A stretch of DNA of 64,000 nt, from the NCBI GenBank assembly GCA_039026595.1, contig JBCCMA010000001.1, forward strand, positions 1-64,000, read 5' to 3'. Both the position numbers and the translations under genes were made by a program. The notes beneath the pieces are model-generated. The model was not told where the DNA came from, did no database searches, and worked only from the letters and a program-made list of their open reading frames with translations. Source of the stretch: JBCCMA01 sp039026595. Its GTDB lineage: Bacteria > Pseudomonadota > Gammaproteobacteria > Steroidobacterales > JBCCMA01. Each line of letters opens with the position of its first letter. The stretch's first letter is position 1. Below, one piece after another: positions 17,887 to 25,441 of the stretch.

Positions 17887-18678
17887 ATGCCGTCCGTCAC
17901 GCTTTACGGCTATCCCACTAGTCCCTACGTCATGAAGGTGGGGTGCTATCTCAAGTACAAACGGCTCCCGTTCGAGTTTGTCGCCGTCAATCCGATCTCA
18001 CCGCAGCAGATCCGGTTTACCGATCAGCGGCAGGTCCCCGTTCTGTCCATCGACGACAAATGGCGCAAGGACTCGACGCCACTTGGTATCTGGCTCGACG
18101 ACGTGTTCCCCGAGCGTCCGATCCTCGGCGACAACGACGCGGACTCCAAGCGCATTCTGGCGATCGACAACTGGGTCAGCGACCACCTGATCGCGGCTCG
18201 CTTCCGCGCGGCGGTGGAATGGGAGCGACCGTGGGATTCCATTCGCAACGGCTGGCGACTCGCTACCGCGGTGCATAACGCCACACCCATCCCTTTTGCG
18301 GCCCGCCTGCTGTGGCCGTTTTTTGTCAAGCGCGCGCCGTTCATTGTGCGCATGGTCAACGCCATGGATCGCTCGGAGGATCTGCACACACTGCGCGGCC
18401 GGCTTTGCCGCGAGTTCATCGACCACCTAAACGGCGGTCCCTTTCTGGGCGGCCGCACCCGTCCGTCCCTGGCCGATCTGTCTGCCTATCCCATCATTAT
18501 TTTCGCGCACCTTTTTGGCCTGCGAGGCGCATCACCTTTTCTGGCAAATGAGACGGTGCTTGCATGGTGCACGCGCGTCCAGAGCACCCTGCCGCGCAAT
18601 CCGCTTCTTATTCCGGACGCCTTGATTCGTCAGCCGATGTTCTGGGCAGACGGCGCTGCGGACTCACCGCCGGCGTAA
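17887..18678 (+). CDS. Glutathione S-transferase family protein
   Basis: In this 263-residue protein, the N-terminal thioredoxin-like domain starts VTLYGYPTSPYVMKVGCYLKYK, with the GST-typical Tyr/Ser near residue 10. It continues with the QRQVPVLSID segment, whose cis-Pro sits in VPVL, and DSTPLGIWLDDVFPE. The C-terminal all-helical domain contains GGPFLGGRTRPSLADLSAYPI, with the conserved N-capping box Asp. It probably conjugates or reduces electrophiles or peroxides with glutathione in the cytoplasm. It follows ohrR by 5 bases and is likely regulated with it. Convergent with the DinB gene 11 bases away. Confidence 0.8.
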   Translation: MPSVTLYGYPTSPYVMKVGCYLKYKRLPFEFVAVNPISPQQIRFTDQRQVPVLSIDDKWRKDSTPLGIWLDDVFPERPILGDNDADSKRILAIDNWVSDHLIAARFRAAVEWERPWDSIRNGWRLATAVHNATPIPFAARLLWPFFVKRAPFIVRMVNAMDRSEDLHTLRGRLCREFIDHLNGGPFLGGRTRPSLADLSAYPIIIFAHLFGLRGASPFLANETVLAWCTRVQSTLPRNPLLIPDALIRQPMFWADGAADSPPA

Positions 18679-18689
18679 TGAAAACGGAT

Positions 18690-19256
18690 TCAGAGCGTGG
18701 GGATCAACGCGAGCAGATCGGTCACGCCGATATCGACCCCGCGTTGATATAAGAGCGTGCTCATCTGGCCCCGGTGGTGCGTCTGGTGATTAAAGAAGTG
18801 CTGAACCAGAGGCCCAAAGCAGCGTGACTGCGGGTCACCACTGGTATCGAGGTAGCTGATCGGATGGGAGAAATCCGATTCCTCGAACTCGCGGCACAGC
18901 GCCATGATCACCTGATCCAAATCGCTTCGCGCCCGTGACAGCACACTGAAATCGTTGTGCAGACGCACATCAAGCTGAGTGATTGGTGCTGCGTCCGCGT
19001 GGTCAGCGATCGCCGCGTAGCGCTTTGGGTGATTTGCGAAACGTTGCAACCACAGCAGGTCGCCCACCAGCATGTGGTTCAGTGTGCCGAGGATCGAGCC
19101 AAAGTAGGCTCCCATATCCTCGCGCAATTCGTCGTCCGACAAGGCCGCGCACGCGGCGTACATCCGCTCATTCATCCAGCGGTTGTAGTGCGCCATCAGC
19201 CGATATTGCGCCGTGAGTGTTGTCACTTTTTTCCGCGTTGCCAGTGAAATGCCCAT
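18690..19256 (-). CDS. DinB-family protein
   Basis: The 188-residue protein has a predicted four-helix bundle. It begins TLTAQYRLMAHYNRWMNERMY and has GSILGTLNHMLVGDLLWLQRF (first metal-site His) and LVQHFFNHQTHHRGQMSTLL (the HxxxH triad). This matches DinB proteins, a metal-binding fold related to bacillithiol/mycothiol-dependent enzymes; most members have no known reaction. The likely start is 19256 (MGISLATRKK), although an internal Met at MAHYNRWMN is possible. No operon partner is evident: the preceding greB gene ends about 100 bases upstream. Confidence 0.78.
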   Translation of the reverse strand: MGISLATRKKVTTLTAQYRLMAHYNRWMNERMYAACAALSDDELREDMGAYFGSILGTLNHMLVGDLLWLQRFANHPKRYAAIADHADAAPITQLDVRLHNDFSVLSRARSDLDQVIMALCREFEESDFSHPISYLDTSGDPQSRCFGPLVQHFFNHQTHHRGQMSTLLYQRGVDIGVTDLLALIPTL

Positions 19257-19354
19257 ACCGTCCCTGTGGTGCCAAGGCGCTTTCCGTTGCGCCCGATATA
19301 GTGTCGGTCCCCGTCCGGGTACCTCACCGACCTTAGCATGCCGCCAACGTCAGA

Positions 19355-19852
19355 CTACTCCGCCTCGTAACGGATGCACTCGATGTCGTAAGTGCGCGAT
19401 GCACCATCGAGCGTCAGGGTGAACTCCTCGCCAGTGGACTTGCCGAGCAGCGCTCGGGCCATCGGCGAATCAACACTGATAAAGCCCTTTTTCGCATCGG
19501 TCTCATCTGCCCCGACGATCCGGTAAATCAGCGACGCATCATCGTCCCGAATCAACTCGACCCAGGCTCCGAAAAACACCTTGTCCACGGTCGGAGCGGT
19601 CCGGACCACCTTCAGATTGGGAAGGCGCTTTTGCAAATAACGAATTCGGCGATCGATCCCCGCCAGCTCTTTCTTGCGGTAAATGTACTCGGCGTTTTCG
19701 GACCGATCGCCCTCGGCCGCGGCCGCCGATAGCGCCTTAACCACATCCCGACGGCGCGTCCATAGCGCACCCTGCTCGGCTTCGAGAGCTTCGAAACCCG
19801 CGGGCGTGATGTAAGGGGAAGAACGAGGGGGCGGTGGGCGCCAGCGGCCCAT
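19355..19852 (-). CDS. greB: Transcription elongation factor GreB
   Basis: The 165-residue product has the Gre layout: an N-terminal coiled-coil (YITPAGFEALEAEQGALW, then GDRSENAEYIYRKKELAGIDRRIRYLQKRL, whose acidic D-E tip reaches the RNA polymerase active site) and a C-terminal FKBP-like domain (VFFGAWVELIRDDD, IVGADETDAKKGFISVDSPMARALLGKS, ending YDIECIRYE). YRKKEL and RIRYL favour GreB over GreA. It rescues backtracked RNA polymerase by stimulating transcript cleavage. It is the last gene of the rsmG–parA–parB run, 6 bases after parB. The first ten residues are Pro/Arg-rich. Confidence 0.88.
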   Translation of the reverse strand: MGRWRPPPPRSSPYITPAGFEALEAEQGALWTRRRDVVKALSAAAAEGDRSENAEYIYRKKELAGIDRRIRYLQKRLPNLKVVRTAPTVDKVFFGAWVELIRDDDASLIYRIVGADETDAKKGFISVDSPMARALLGKSTGEEFTLTLDGASRTYDIECIRYEAE

Positions 19853-19858
19853 GACGGC

Positions 19859-20725
19859 CTACTTGATGTGGTCCAGAATGCCGTCGAGTTCGTCGAGGCT
19901 GTTATATCGGATCGTCAGTTTGCCTTTGCCACCCCGGCCCTGCACAAGTGTCACGGACGCGCCGAGCTTCTCGGACAGCGACGATTCGAGGCGCTGCACG
20001 TCCGGATCTTTGCTGGGCGCGCGCGCCGTTTTTTTCGTGGCGCCGCCGCGCTGCTTGACCAGCGCTTCGGTGGCCCGGACCGACAGGCCTTTGGCCACCA
20101 CTTCATTGGCGGCGGCGACCTGCTCACCACCCGACAACGCGAGCAACGCGCGGGCGTGGCCCATCTCCAGCTTACGCTCGTCCAGCAATCGCTTCACCGA
20201 CTCCTCGAGATCGAGCAGCCGCAGCAAATTGCTGACTGCCGCCCGGGACCGCCCCACCGCGTCAGCCACATCCTGGTGCGTCATCGCGTGCTCTTCTTTA
20301 AGGCGCCACAATCCGCGCGCCTCTTCCACAGGGTTCAGGTCCGCGCGCTGAATGTTCTCGATAATCGCGATGGCGGCTGCGTCCGCATCGGATAACTCAC
20401 GCACGATCACCGGCACACTCTCAAGCTCGGCAAGCTGTGCCGCGCGCCAGCGGCGCTCGCCGGCGACAATCTCAAAACCACCCTGACTCAACGGACGCGC
20501 GACGATCGGCTGTACGATTCCCTGACGCCGGATAGACTCGGCGAGATCCTCGAGTTCTTCCGTGCGCATGTCGTAGCGCGGCTGCATGGCACCGCGCTGA
20601 AGTTTGTCTATGGGCAGCTGGCGGACGGCGTCGGCGCCGCCGGATTTGGGCGGGGTGGCCGCGCTGGCACTACCGGGCCCAAGTAGCGCATCCAGACCAC
20701 GTCCGAGACTTTTTCGTTTTGCCAT
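19859..20725 (-). CDS. parB: Chromosome-partitioning protein ParB
   Basis: The 288-residue product starts MAKRKSLGRGLDALLG, typical of chromosomal ParB. The CTP-binding/box region follows: LPIDKLQRGAMQPRYDM, ESIRRQGIVQPIV, and GERRWRAAQLA (box II). The helix-turn-helix that binds parS is MTHQDVADAVGRSRAAVSNLLRLLDL. The C-terminal dimerisation part ends GRGGKGKLTIRYNSLDELD. With ParA it segregates the replication-origin region. The gene lies 27 bases after parA. I saw no perfect 16-bp parS palindrome in the window, though I could only scan by eye. Confidence 0.93.
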   Translation of the reverse strand: MAKRKSLGRGLDALLGPGSASAATPPKSGGADAVRQLPIDKLQRGAMQPRYDMRTEELEDLAESIRRQGIVQPIVARPLSQGGFEIVAGERRWRAAQLAELESVPVIVRELSDADAAAIAIIENIQRADLNPVEEARGLWRLKEEHAMTHQDVADAVGRSRAAVSNLLRLLDLEESVKRLLDERKLEMGHARALLALSGGEQVAAANEVVAKGLSVRATEALVKQRGGATKKTARAPSKDPDVQRLESSLSEKLGASVTLVQGRGGKGKLTIRYNSLDELDGILDHIK

Positions 20726-20752
20726 GGTGATGAGGTCCCGAATTTACCTGGG

Positions 20753-21538
20753 TCAAGCCGTGGCGCGGACAGGAAAGCCCTGACGACGGTTCACTTCGCC
20801 CGCGAGCGCCAGATACGCCAGTGCACCACGGGAATTCTTGTCGTGCAGCAACACGGGCAAACCGAAACTCGGCGCTTCCGCCAGCCGAACGTTGCGCGGG
20901 ATGACGGTGTTATACACCTTGTCTTCAAAATGCATGATCAGCTGGTTGGAAACGTCATTGGCCAGATTGTTGCGCGGGTCAAACATGGTGCGCAGGATCC
21001 CTTCGATCTGAAGATCGGCGTTCACCGCCGAGCGAATCTGTTCAATCGTATTTAATAGCGCCGACAACCCCTCCAGCGCGTAGTACTCGCACTGCATGGG
21101 AATCAGCACCGAACTGGCCGCCGTCAACGCATTGACTGTCAGCATGTTCAAGGAAGGTGGGCAGTCAATCAAAACGTAATCGTACTGATCCGCAACCGAC
21201 TCAAGTGCGCGGCTCAGACGGGTCTCGCGGCCGAACTCATTGATCAGCGTGACCTCTGCGGCGGTCAGCTCATCGTTACCGGGAATCACGGCGAAGCCGG
21301 CCTCCTCGGCCCGCACAATCGCGTCGTCAATTTTGGCCTCACCAAGCATCACCGCGCCGGCCGTGGCCGCCACGCTGTGCTTGTCGATACCGCAGCCCAT
21401 TGTGGCGTTACCCTGTGGATCGAGGTCGATCATCAGGACACGCCGACGCGTGGCCGCCAGCGACGCCGCCAGATTGACGCAGGTGGTGGTTTTGCCGACG
21501 CCGCCTTTCTGGTTAGCGATTGCGATGATTTTTGTCAT
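20753..21538 (-). CDS. parA: Chromosome-partitioning ATPase ParA
   Basis: The 261-residue product starts at the ATG at 21538 (MTKIIAIANQKGGVGKTT). An upstream start at 21622 would only add unrelated residues from within rsmG. The deviant Walker A KGGVGKTT is at residues 10–17, followed by RVLMIDLDPQGNATMGCG, YDYVLIDCPPSLNMLT (Walker B) and TMFDPRNNLANDV. This is the MinD/ParA ATPase that forms nucleoid gradients to move ParB–parS complexes. The start overlaps the rsmG stop (ATGA), the classic rsmG–parA–parB arrangement that is usually close to the replication origin. Confidence 0.94.
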   Translation of the reverse strand: MTKIIAIANQKGGVGKTTTCVNLAASLAATRRRVLMIDLDPQGNATMGCGIDKHSVAATAGAVMLGEAKIDDAIVRAEEAGFAVIPGNDELTAAEVTLINEFGRETRLSRALESVADQYDYVLIDCPPSLNMLTVNALTAASSVLIPMQCEYYALEGLSALLNTIEQIRSAVNADLQIEGILRTMFDPRNNLANDVSNQLIMHFEDKVYNTVIPRNVRLAEAPSFGLPVLLHDKNSRGALAYLALAGEVNRRQGFPVRATA

Positions 21539-22191
21539 GGCGTGGGCCCGGGCCGTAGTGTCAGGACGTGCCGGGTCTTGGCCAGACCGGGTACGTGGAC
21601 CGCGGCATGCTCCACACGCCATCGATCATCTAGCGCGGCCACCTCGTCCTCAGGATACAAGCCCTTCTGGGCGAGCAGGATTCCGTTGTCAGATCGAAGG
21701 TGAGCGGCAACGTCAATCAGTCGAGGCAAGGGGGCAAACGCCCGACATACGACGGTATCAAAGGCCGTGTCCGGGCGATAGTCCTCGGATCGTCCGTGGT
21801 GGACGGTCACGCGGGCGAGATCAAGCGTACGCACCGCCTCGCGCAGGAAGCGGATTTTCTTGCCGTTCGCGTCGAGCAATACTGTGGGTCGCTCCGGCGC
21901 GAGCGCGGCCAAAATCAGCCCGGGCAGCCCGGCCCCAGTGCCCACATCGATAATGCGCTCGCCGTGCACGTGCCCCGCGATACTGATCGCATCCAGCAAG
22001 TGCTCGGTGATAATTCGCGAGGGCTGGCGAATGGCCGTCAGATTGAACGCCCGGTTCCAGCGCAATAGCACGTTGAGATAACACAGCAGCCGCTGCACGG
22101 CTCGATCGTCAAGCGCCACGCCCAGTTCACGCGCGCCGTCGAGAAGCGTGCGCCGGAATTCGGCGTTTTCGGTGTTCGCGCTATCGGCCAT
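21535..22191 (-). CDS. rsmG: 16S rRNA (guanine-N7) methyltransferase
   Basis: This 218-residue SAM-dependent methyltransferase has FNLTAIRQPSRIITEHLLDAIS, the glycine motif IIDVGTGAGLPGLILA, VLLDANGKKIRFLREAV and VVCRAFAPLPRLIDVAAHL. It methylates G527 of 16S rRNA, and its loss gives low-level streptomycin resistance in other bacteria. It stands first in the rsmG–parA–parB–greB run. mnmG/mnmE, often upstream, are not in the preceding 1.5 kb, so the origin-proximal block is partly rearranged. Confidence 0.94.
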   Translation of the reverse strand: MADSANTENAEFRRTLLDGARELGVALDDRAVQRLLCYLNVLLRWNRAFNLTAIRQPSRIITEHLLDAISIAGHVHGERIIDVGTGAGLPGLILAALAPERPTVLLDANGKKIRFLREAVRTLDLARVTVHHGRSEDYRPDTAFDTVVCRAFAPLPRLIDVAAHLRSDNGILLAQKGLYPEDEVAALDDRWRVEHAAVHVPGLAKTRHVLTLRPGPTP

Positions 22192-22223
22192 GCGCGCAAC
22201 CTACTGGAAGCGCCCGCGCAGCG

Positions 22224-22790
22224 CTATCGGCGACGCGCCCGCACGCTCAGGCGCGACAGGAATGACGCCAGCGCGAAACGGAAGACCAGCGATATCCCGA
22301 CCAGAAACAGAAACGCAAAGCCGATAGCCGACAGGACCCCCATGACATCCTGTATGGCGAGGTTATTGATCAGCGTGACCAGCGCCATCGCGAGCCCGCT
22401 GGCGTACAGCACGCGGAACACCCGGCGGCGGCGCCGAAGTGGCGGGGAGTCCGGCACGGCGAGCAACCCGTAAGTGGGATCGGACCATGACGGATACCAG
22501 GCGACGATCGCGCACAGCAAGCGCCCCACAAGCGCGAACAGAATGAGCGGCCAGAACACCGGCCGGTCTTCCAGAAGAGTGCGTCCAGCGGCGTCGACAA
22601 ACTCGGCACGAGCCTCAAAAGACTCGCTGAACACGGCCAGCATCACCAGATACAGGAAACCCAGCAACACCGCGGCCAGCCAGCGACCCCGATCGCCACC
22701 GCTGACAACGCCGGTGCGCGCAGCGTGCGCCCCGGTCCGATCCGATTTAAGCAGAACCTCCACGCGCGGAGAGTCCGGGTCGTTAGTCAC
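22224..22790 (-). CDS. Uncharacterised membrane protein, four predicted helices
   Basis: I do not recognise this 188-residue protein. It has a hydrophilic N-terminal 35 residues, then hydrophobic segments around 37–57 (WLAAVLLGFLYLVMLAV), 80–98 (FWPLILFALVGRLLCAIVAW), 125–145 and 150–178, and an Arg-rich end. The short Tyr-Pro-rich loop (YPSWSDPTYGLLAVPD) lies between helices 2 and 3. It ends 32 bases upstream of rsmG on the same strand and may be co-transcribed. It is divergent from the DUF2288 gene, with 45 bases between the starts. Confidence 0.6.
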   Translation of the reverse strand: MTNDPDSPRVEVLLKSDRTGAHAARTGVVSGGDRGRWLAAVLLGFLYLVMLAVFSESFEARAEFVDAAGRTLLEDRPVFWPLILFALVGRLLCAIVAWYPSWSDPTYGLLAVPDSPPLRRRRRVFRVLYASGLAMALVTLINNLAIQDVMGVLSAIGFAFLFLVGISLVFRFALASFLSRLSVRARRR

Positions 22791-22835
22791 AGGCGCGTTA
22801 CACTCCGTTCTGGTTCCCGCACATTAAAGACCGTA

Positions 22836-23135
22836 GTGAGTCCGGACGACACCTATTTCAAGCTGATTGAAGAAACCGCCTCGATTCGCTGGGCCGATCT
22901 GGCCCGGTTTTTCGCCCAGGGTCGGGTGCTGCGTGTCGCCGACGGGCTGAATTTACCCCGCGTCGGGGCGGCTTTGGCCGCGGATGACACCGCTCAGGTC
23001 AAGACCTGGCAAGCCGCCGGAGAACTCGGCCCCGTCAGCGACAAGGACGCCGCGCGCTGGTTTGCCGAGGATAAATCGGTTTGGGCCGTGACCATTGCAC
23101 CGTTTGTGCTGGTGCAGGCGTCTCGCAAGACCTGA
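22836..23135 (+). CDS. DUF2288 family protein
   Basis: The 99-residue product starts at a GTG (22836): MSPDDTYFKLIEETASIRW. Upstream in-frame codons cross the divergent gene's promoter. The DUF2288 pattern is clear: LIEETASIRWADLARFFAQGRVLRV, LNLPRVGAALAADD, then VKTWQAAGEL and WAVTIAPFVLVQ. The family is common in gammaproteobacteria and cyanobacteria; its function is unknown. It is a small soluble protein with no signal or membrane segment. Confidence 0.72.
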   Translation: MSPDDTYFKLIEETASIRWADLARFFAQGRVLRVADGLNLPRVGAALAADDTAQVKTWQAAGELGPVSDKDAARWFAEDKSVWAVTIAPFVLVQASRKT

Positions 23136-23191
23136 CCCGTTCGGGCGGGCGCCCCCAGTCGCCAATTTCCAGCTATTTTCACGAATTTTGC

Positions 23192-23270
23192 GATATTTAG
23201 ACTCATTTGGTTGATATTTAGGCACACAAGCGCACGTCAAATTGTCTATTTGATATTATTTTGATATCTT
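23192..23270 (+). promoter_or_regulatory. AT-rich upstream region with helically phased GATAT repeats
   Basis: Four direct GATAT units occur at 23192, 23213, 23252 and 23263, three of them as TTGATAT, in an AT-rich island within otherwise GC-rich DNA. Spacings of 21, 39 and 11 bases are close to whole helical turns. The block lies just upstream of the SPFH gene, whose operon also encodes an Arc-like protein, so it is a candidate operator. This is inference from pattern and position. Confidence 0.4.
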
Positions 23271-23295
23271 CTTCGCGCAAAACGGAGAAACAGAC

Positions 23296-24147
23296 ATGCA
23301 AGAAAAACCCATTTCCTCGCTCGCCGGTATCCCGGTCCTGCTGGCCGGCATCGGCGCAATCGCCGCCGCGGTCTTTCTGTTGATCACCCACGCAGTGCCA
23401 CCCGCGCTCGCCATCCCACTGATTGGCGCGTCGGTCTTCACCATCGCCGGCATGTATCAGGTTGAGCCAAATCAGGCGGCCGTCCTGAGCCTGTTCGGTC
23501 GCTACGTGGGCACGGTGACCACGCCGGGATTGCGCTGGAACAACCCGTTTTTCAGCAAGAAAAAAGTGTCGCTGCGCGTGCGCAACTTCGAAAGCGGCCA
23601 GCTCAAGGTCAATGACCTCGAAGGCAGCCCGATTGAGATCGCCGCCGTGATCGTGTGGCAGGTCGTGGATTCCGCCGAAGCGGTCTACAACGTCGATGAC
23701 TACGAGAGTTTTGTGCAGATCCAGTCCGAAGCGGCGGTCCGCGCCATGGCCGGCAGCTACCCCTACGATCGGGATGAGGAATCCGGCAAGCCGTCGCTGC
23801 GCTCGCACCCGCAGGATATCTCCGAACATCTGATGCAGCAGATTCAGGAGCGCCTGAGCGACGCGGGCGTCCGCGTGATCGAAGCGCGTATTTCTCATCT
23901 GGCCTATGCACCGGAAATCGCCAACGCCATGCTCCAGCGCCAGCAGGCCAGCGCGATCATCGCGGCGCGTTCACGCATCGTCGAGGGAGCGGTCGGGATG
24001 GTGCAGATGGCGTTGAGCCAGCTCTCTGAACAGAACATCGTTGAACTTGACGACGAACGACGTGCCGCCATGGTCAGTAATCTGTTGACGGTGCTGTGCG
24101 CCGACAAGGCCACTCAGCCGGTCGTGAACACCGGATCACTGTATTAA
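23296..24147 (+). CDS. SPFH-domain (band 7/stomatin-like) membrane protein
   Basis: The 283-residue product has two N-terminal hydrophobic segments (residues about 10–30 and 36–53) forming a membrane hairpin or anchor. The SPFH core follows: YQVEPNQAAVLSLFGRYVGTVTTPGLRW, then ESGQLKVNDLEGSPIEIAAVIVWQVVDSAEAVYNVDDYE split across the core strands. A helical tail includes RISHLAYAPEIANAMLQRQQASAIIAARSRIVEGAV. These proteins form membrane-microdomain oligomers. The Shine-Dalgarno GGAGAAA is 6 bases before the ATG. A small Arc-like gene follows after 3 bases, a pairing I associate with this SPFH subgroup. Confidence 0.85.
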   Translation: MQEKPISSLAGIPVLLAGIGAIAAAVFLLITHAVPPALAIPLIGASVFTIAGMYQVEPNQAAVLSLFGRYVGTVTTPGLRWNNPFFSKKKVSLRVRNFESGQLKVNDLEGSPIEIAAVIVWQVVDSAEAVYNVDDYESFVQIQSEAAVRAMAGSYPYDRDEESGKPSLRSHPQDISEHLMQQIQERLSDAGVRVIEARISHLAYAPEIANAMLQRQQASAIIAARSRIVEGAVGMVQMALSQLSEQNIVELDDERRAAMVSNLLTVLCADKATQPVVNTGSLY

Positions 24148-24150
24148 CCC

Positions 24151-24339
24151 ATGTCCAAAAAAGGCTTTGCCTTACGCATCAACGCGCAGATTCTGGATGC
24201 GGTGAAAAAATGGTCTGACGACGAACTGCGCAGCGTCAATGCACAGATCGAGTATGTCCTGCGCGATGCGCTGCGCCGCGCAGGACGGTTGCCCTCGCCC
24301 ACTGATCCGGAAAGACCAGCCGCCCGGGACGACGAGTAA
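24151..24339 (+). CDS. Small Arc-like (ribbon-helix-helix) protein
   Basis: The 62-residue product fits the ribbon-helix-helix pattern: a basic N-terminal strand MSKKGFALRINAQILDAVKKW, a helix SDDELRSVNAQIEYVLRDALRRAG, and a disordered acidic tail. SVNAQIEYVLRDAL resembles the Arc/MetJ second helix (S-N-EI---L--AL). It begins 3 bases after the SPFH gene. It may regulate its own operon (see the phased GATAT repeats upstream), but small Arc-like proteins beside SPFH genes are also annotated without DNA-binding evidence. Confidence 0.7.
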   Translation: MSKKGFALRINAQILDAVKKWSDDELRSVNAQIEYVLRDALRRAGRLPSPTDPERPAARDDE

Positions 24340-24347
24340 CGGCGGGA

Positions 24348-25379
24348 CTAAAGCGGCACGCGCAAGCCTTCATGCGCAATCCGAAACCCGCGCGCGGTAA
24401 CCGACGCTGATTGGGGGCTGGACGGATCGAGCAAGGGGTTGGTGTGATTCATATGAATGAAGTAAACGCGCTCCCGCTCGGCCCGCGTCAGCGGCTTGAG
24501 TTCGAACATGGTCTCCACCACAAGCGGATGCGGAATATCCGCCATGTTGCGACCGGGCAGCTCATCTGAATCAAAAAAAGTCGCGTCGATAAACGCGTAA
24601 TCCGCCCCGCGCACCGCCGAAGCGAGGTCCACATCCCAACGTGACCATTTATCGATATCGGGGATAAACAGCGCGCTCCTGTTTGGCCCACTGATGCGAT
24701 AGCCCACGGTTTCGGAAAACTCATCGCGATGCGGCACCACAAACGGCACCACCGCAAGGCGGCCAATGTGCACAGCGTGATTTGCGGCCAGAGGGCGCAA
24801 ACGGATGTTCTGCAGCGCGACCAGTTGGCTCCACGGCCCGTTGTTCAGCAAAAACGTCTGCATACGCGGCATCGCATAGACCGGCACATCACGCGCGCCC
24901 ATCGCTTCGCGGCCGAAGTACATTAATCCGGTGTAATGACCGATGTGAGCATGGGTCAGAAATACGCCGGAAAGCTCAGGCAGCGGCGCGGGGACGGCCG
25001 TCTGCAACCGCCGCCACTGACGGGGCAGCGCCGGTGTGGCATCGAACAGCAAAGCCTGACGCTCGATCGGATCAACGGCGCCAAGCGAGGCCGGCGCGCG
25101 CTCCTCATCGCGGTTCGCCCAGCCGCGCTCACAGTGGGCCCGGTTGCATCCGGCCTGCGGGTATCCCGCGTCTTGTGCCACACCCAGAACCATCAGAAAC
25201 GGCGTGGTCGACAGAACGGGGCGATCTGCTGTCGACGCCGTCGCGCCACCGCACCCCCATAGCGAACCGCACAGTGCCGTGATAACAAGCACCGACAGGC
25301 CCCACGTGACGCCCGGACTCGCGAAGGACAGACGCAAAGCCCGCATTTCTGACGATGTGAACATCCGCAAATCCCTCAT
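24348..25379 (-). CDS. PqqB-like metallo-beta-lactamase-fold hydrolase, exported
   Basis: The 343-residue product has an N-terminal hydrophobic stretch ending at a possible lipobox (LCGSLWGCGG), which suggests an exported lipoprotein. The body resembles PqqB: VLGVAQDAGYPQAGCNRAHC near the start, metal-binding THAHIGHYTGL (about residue 143), VVPHRDEFSETVGYRI, LFIPDIDKW, DATFFD and VYFIHMNHTNPLL. The HxHxGH version replaces the usual HxHxDH Asp by Gly. No other pqq genes are present, so it is more likely a hydrolase relative than a PQQ-biosynthesis enzyme. Convergent with the Arc-like gene, 8 bases apart. Confidence 0.72.
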   Translation of the reverse strand: MRDLRMFTSSEMRALRLSFASPGVTWGLSVLVITALCGSLWGCGGATASTADRPVLSTTPFLMVLGVAQDAGYPQAGCNRAHCERGWANRDEERAPASLGAVDPIERQALLFDATPALPRQWRRLQTAVPAPLPELSGVFLTHAHIGHYTGLMYFGREAMGARDVPVYAMPRMQTFLLNNGPWSQLVALQNIRLRPLAANHAVHIGRLAVVPFVVPHRDEFSETVGYRISGPNRSALFIPDIDKWSRWDVDLASAVRGADYAFIDATFFDSDELPGRNMADIPHPLVVETMFELKPLTRAERERVYFIHMNHTNPLLDPSSPQSASVTARGFRIAHEGLRVPL

Positions 25380-25441
25380 TGCGTGTGCTTGCCGAGTGCT
25401 AAAATTATGTCATGACTTTCGCACGCCTTCGGAGCTGCTAC

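Noticed and set aside
19859..22191. parS sites and replication origin near parAB
   Set aside because: No 16-bp palindrome close to TGTTTCACGTGAAACA and no DnaA-box cluster was seen; only scattered CACGTG cores elsewhere in the window, without matching flanks.
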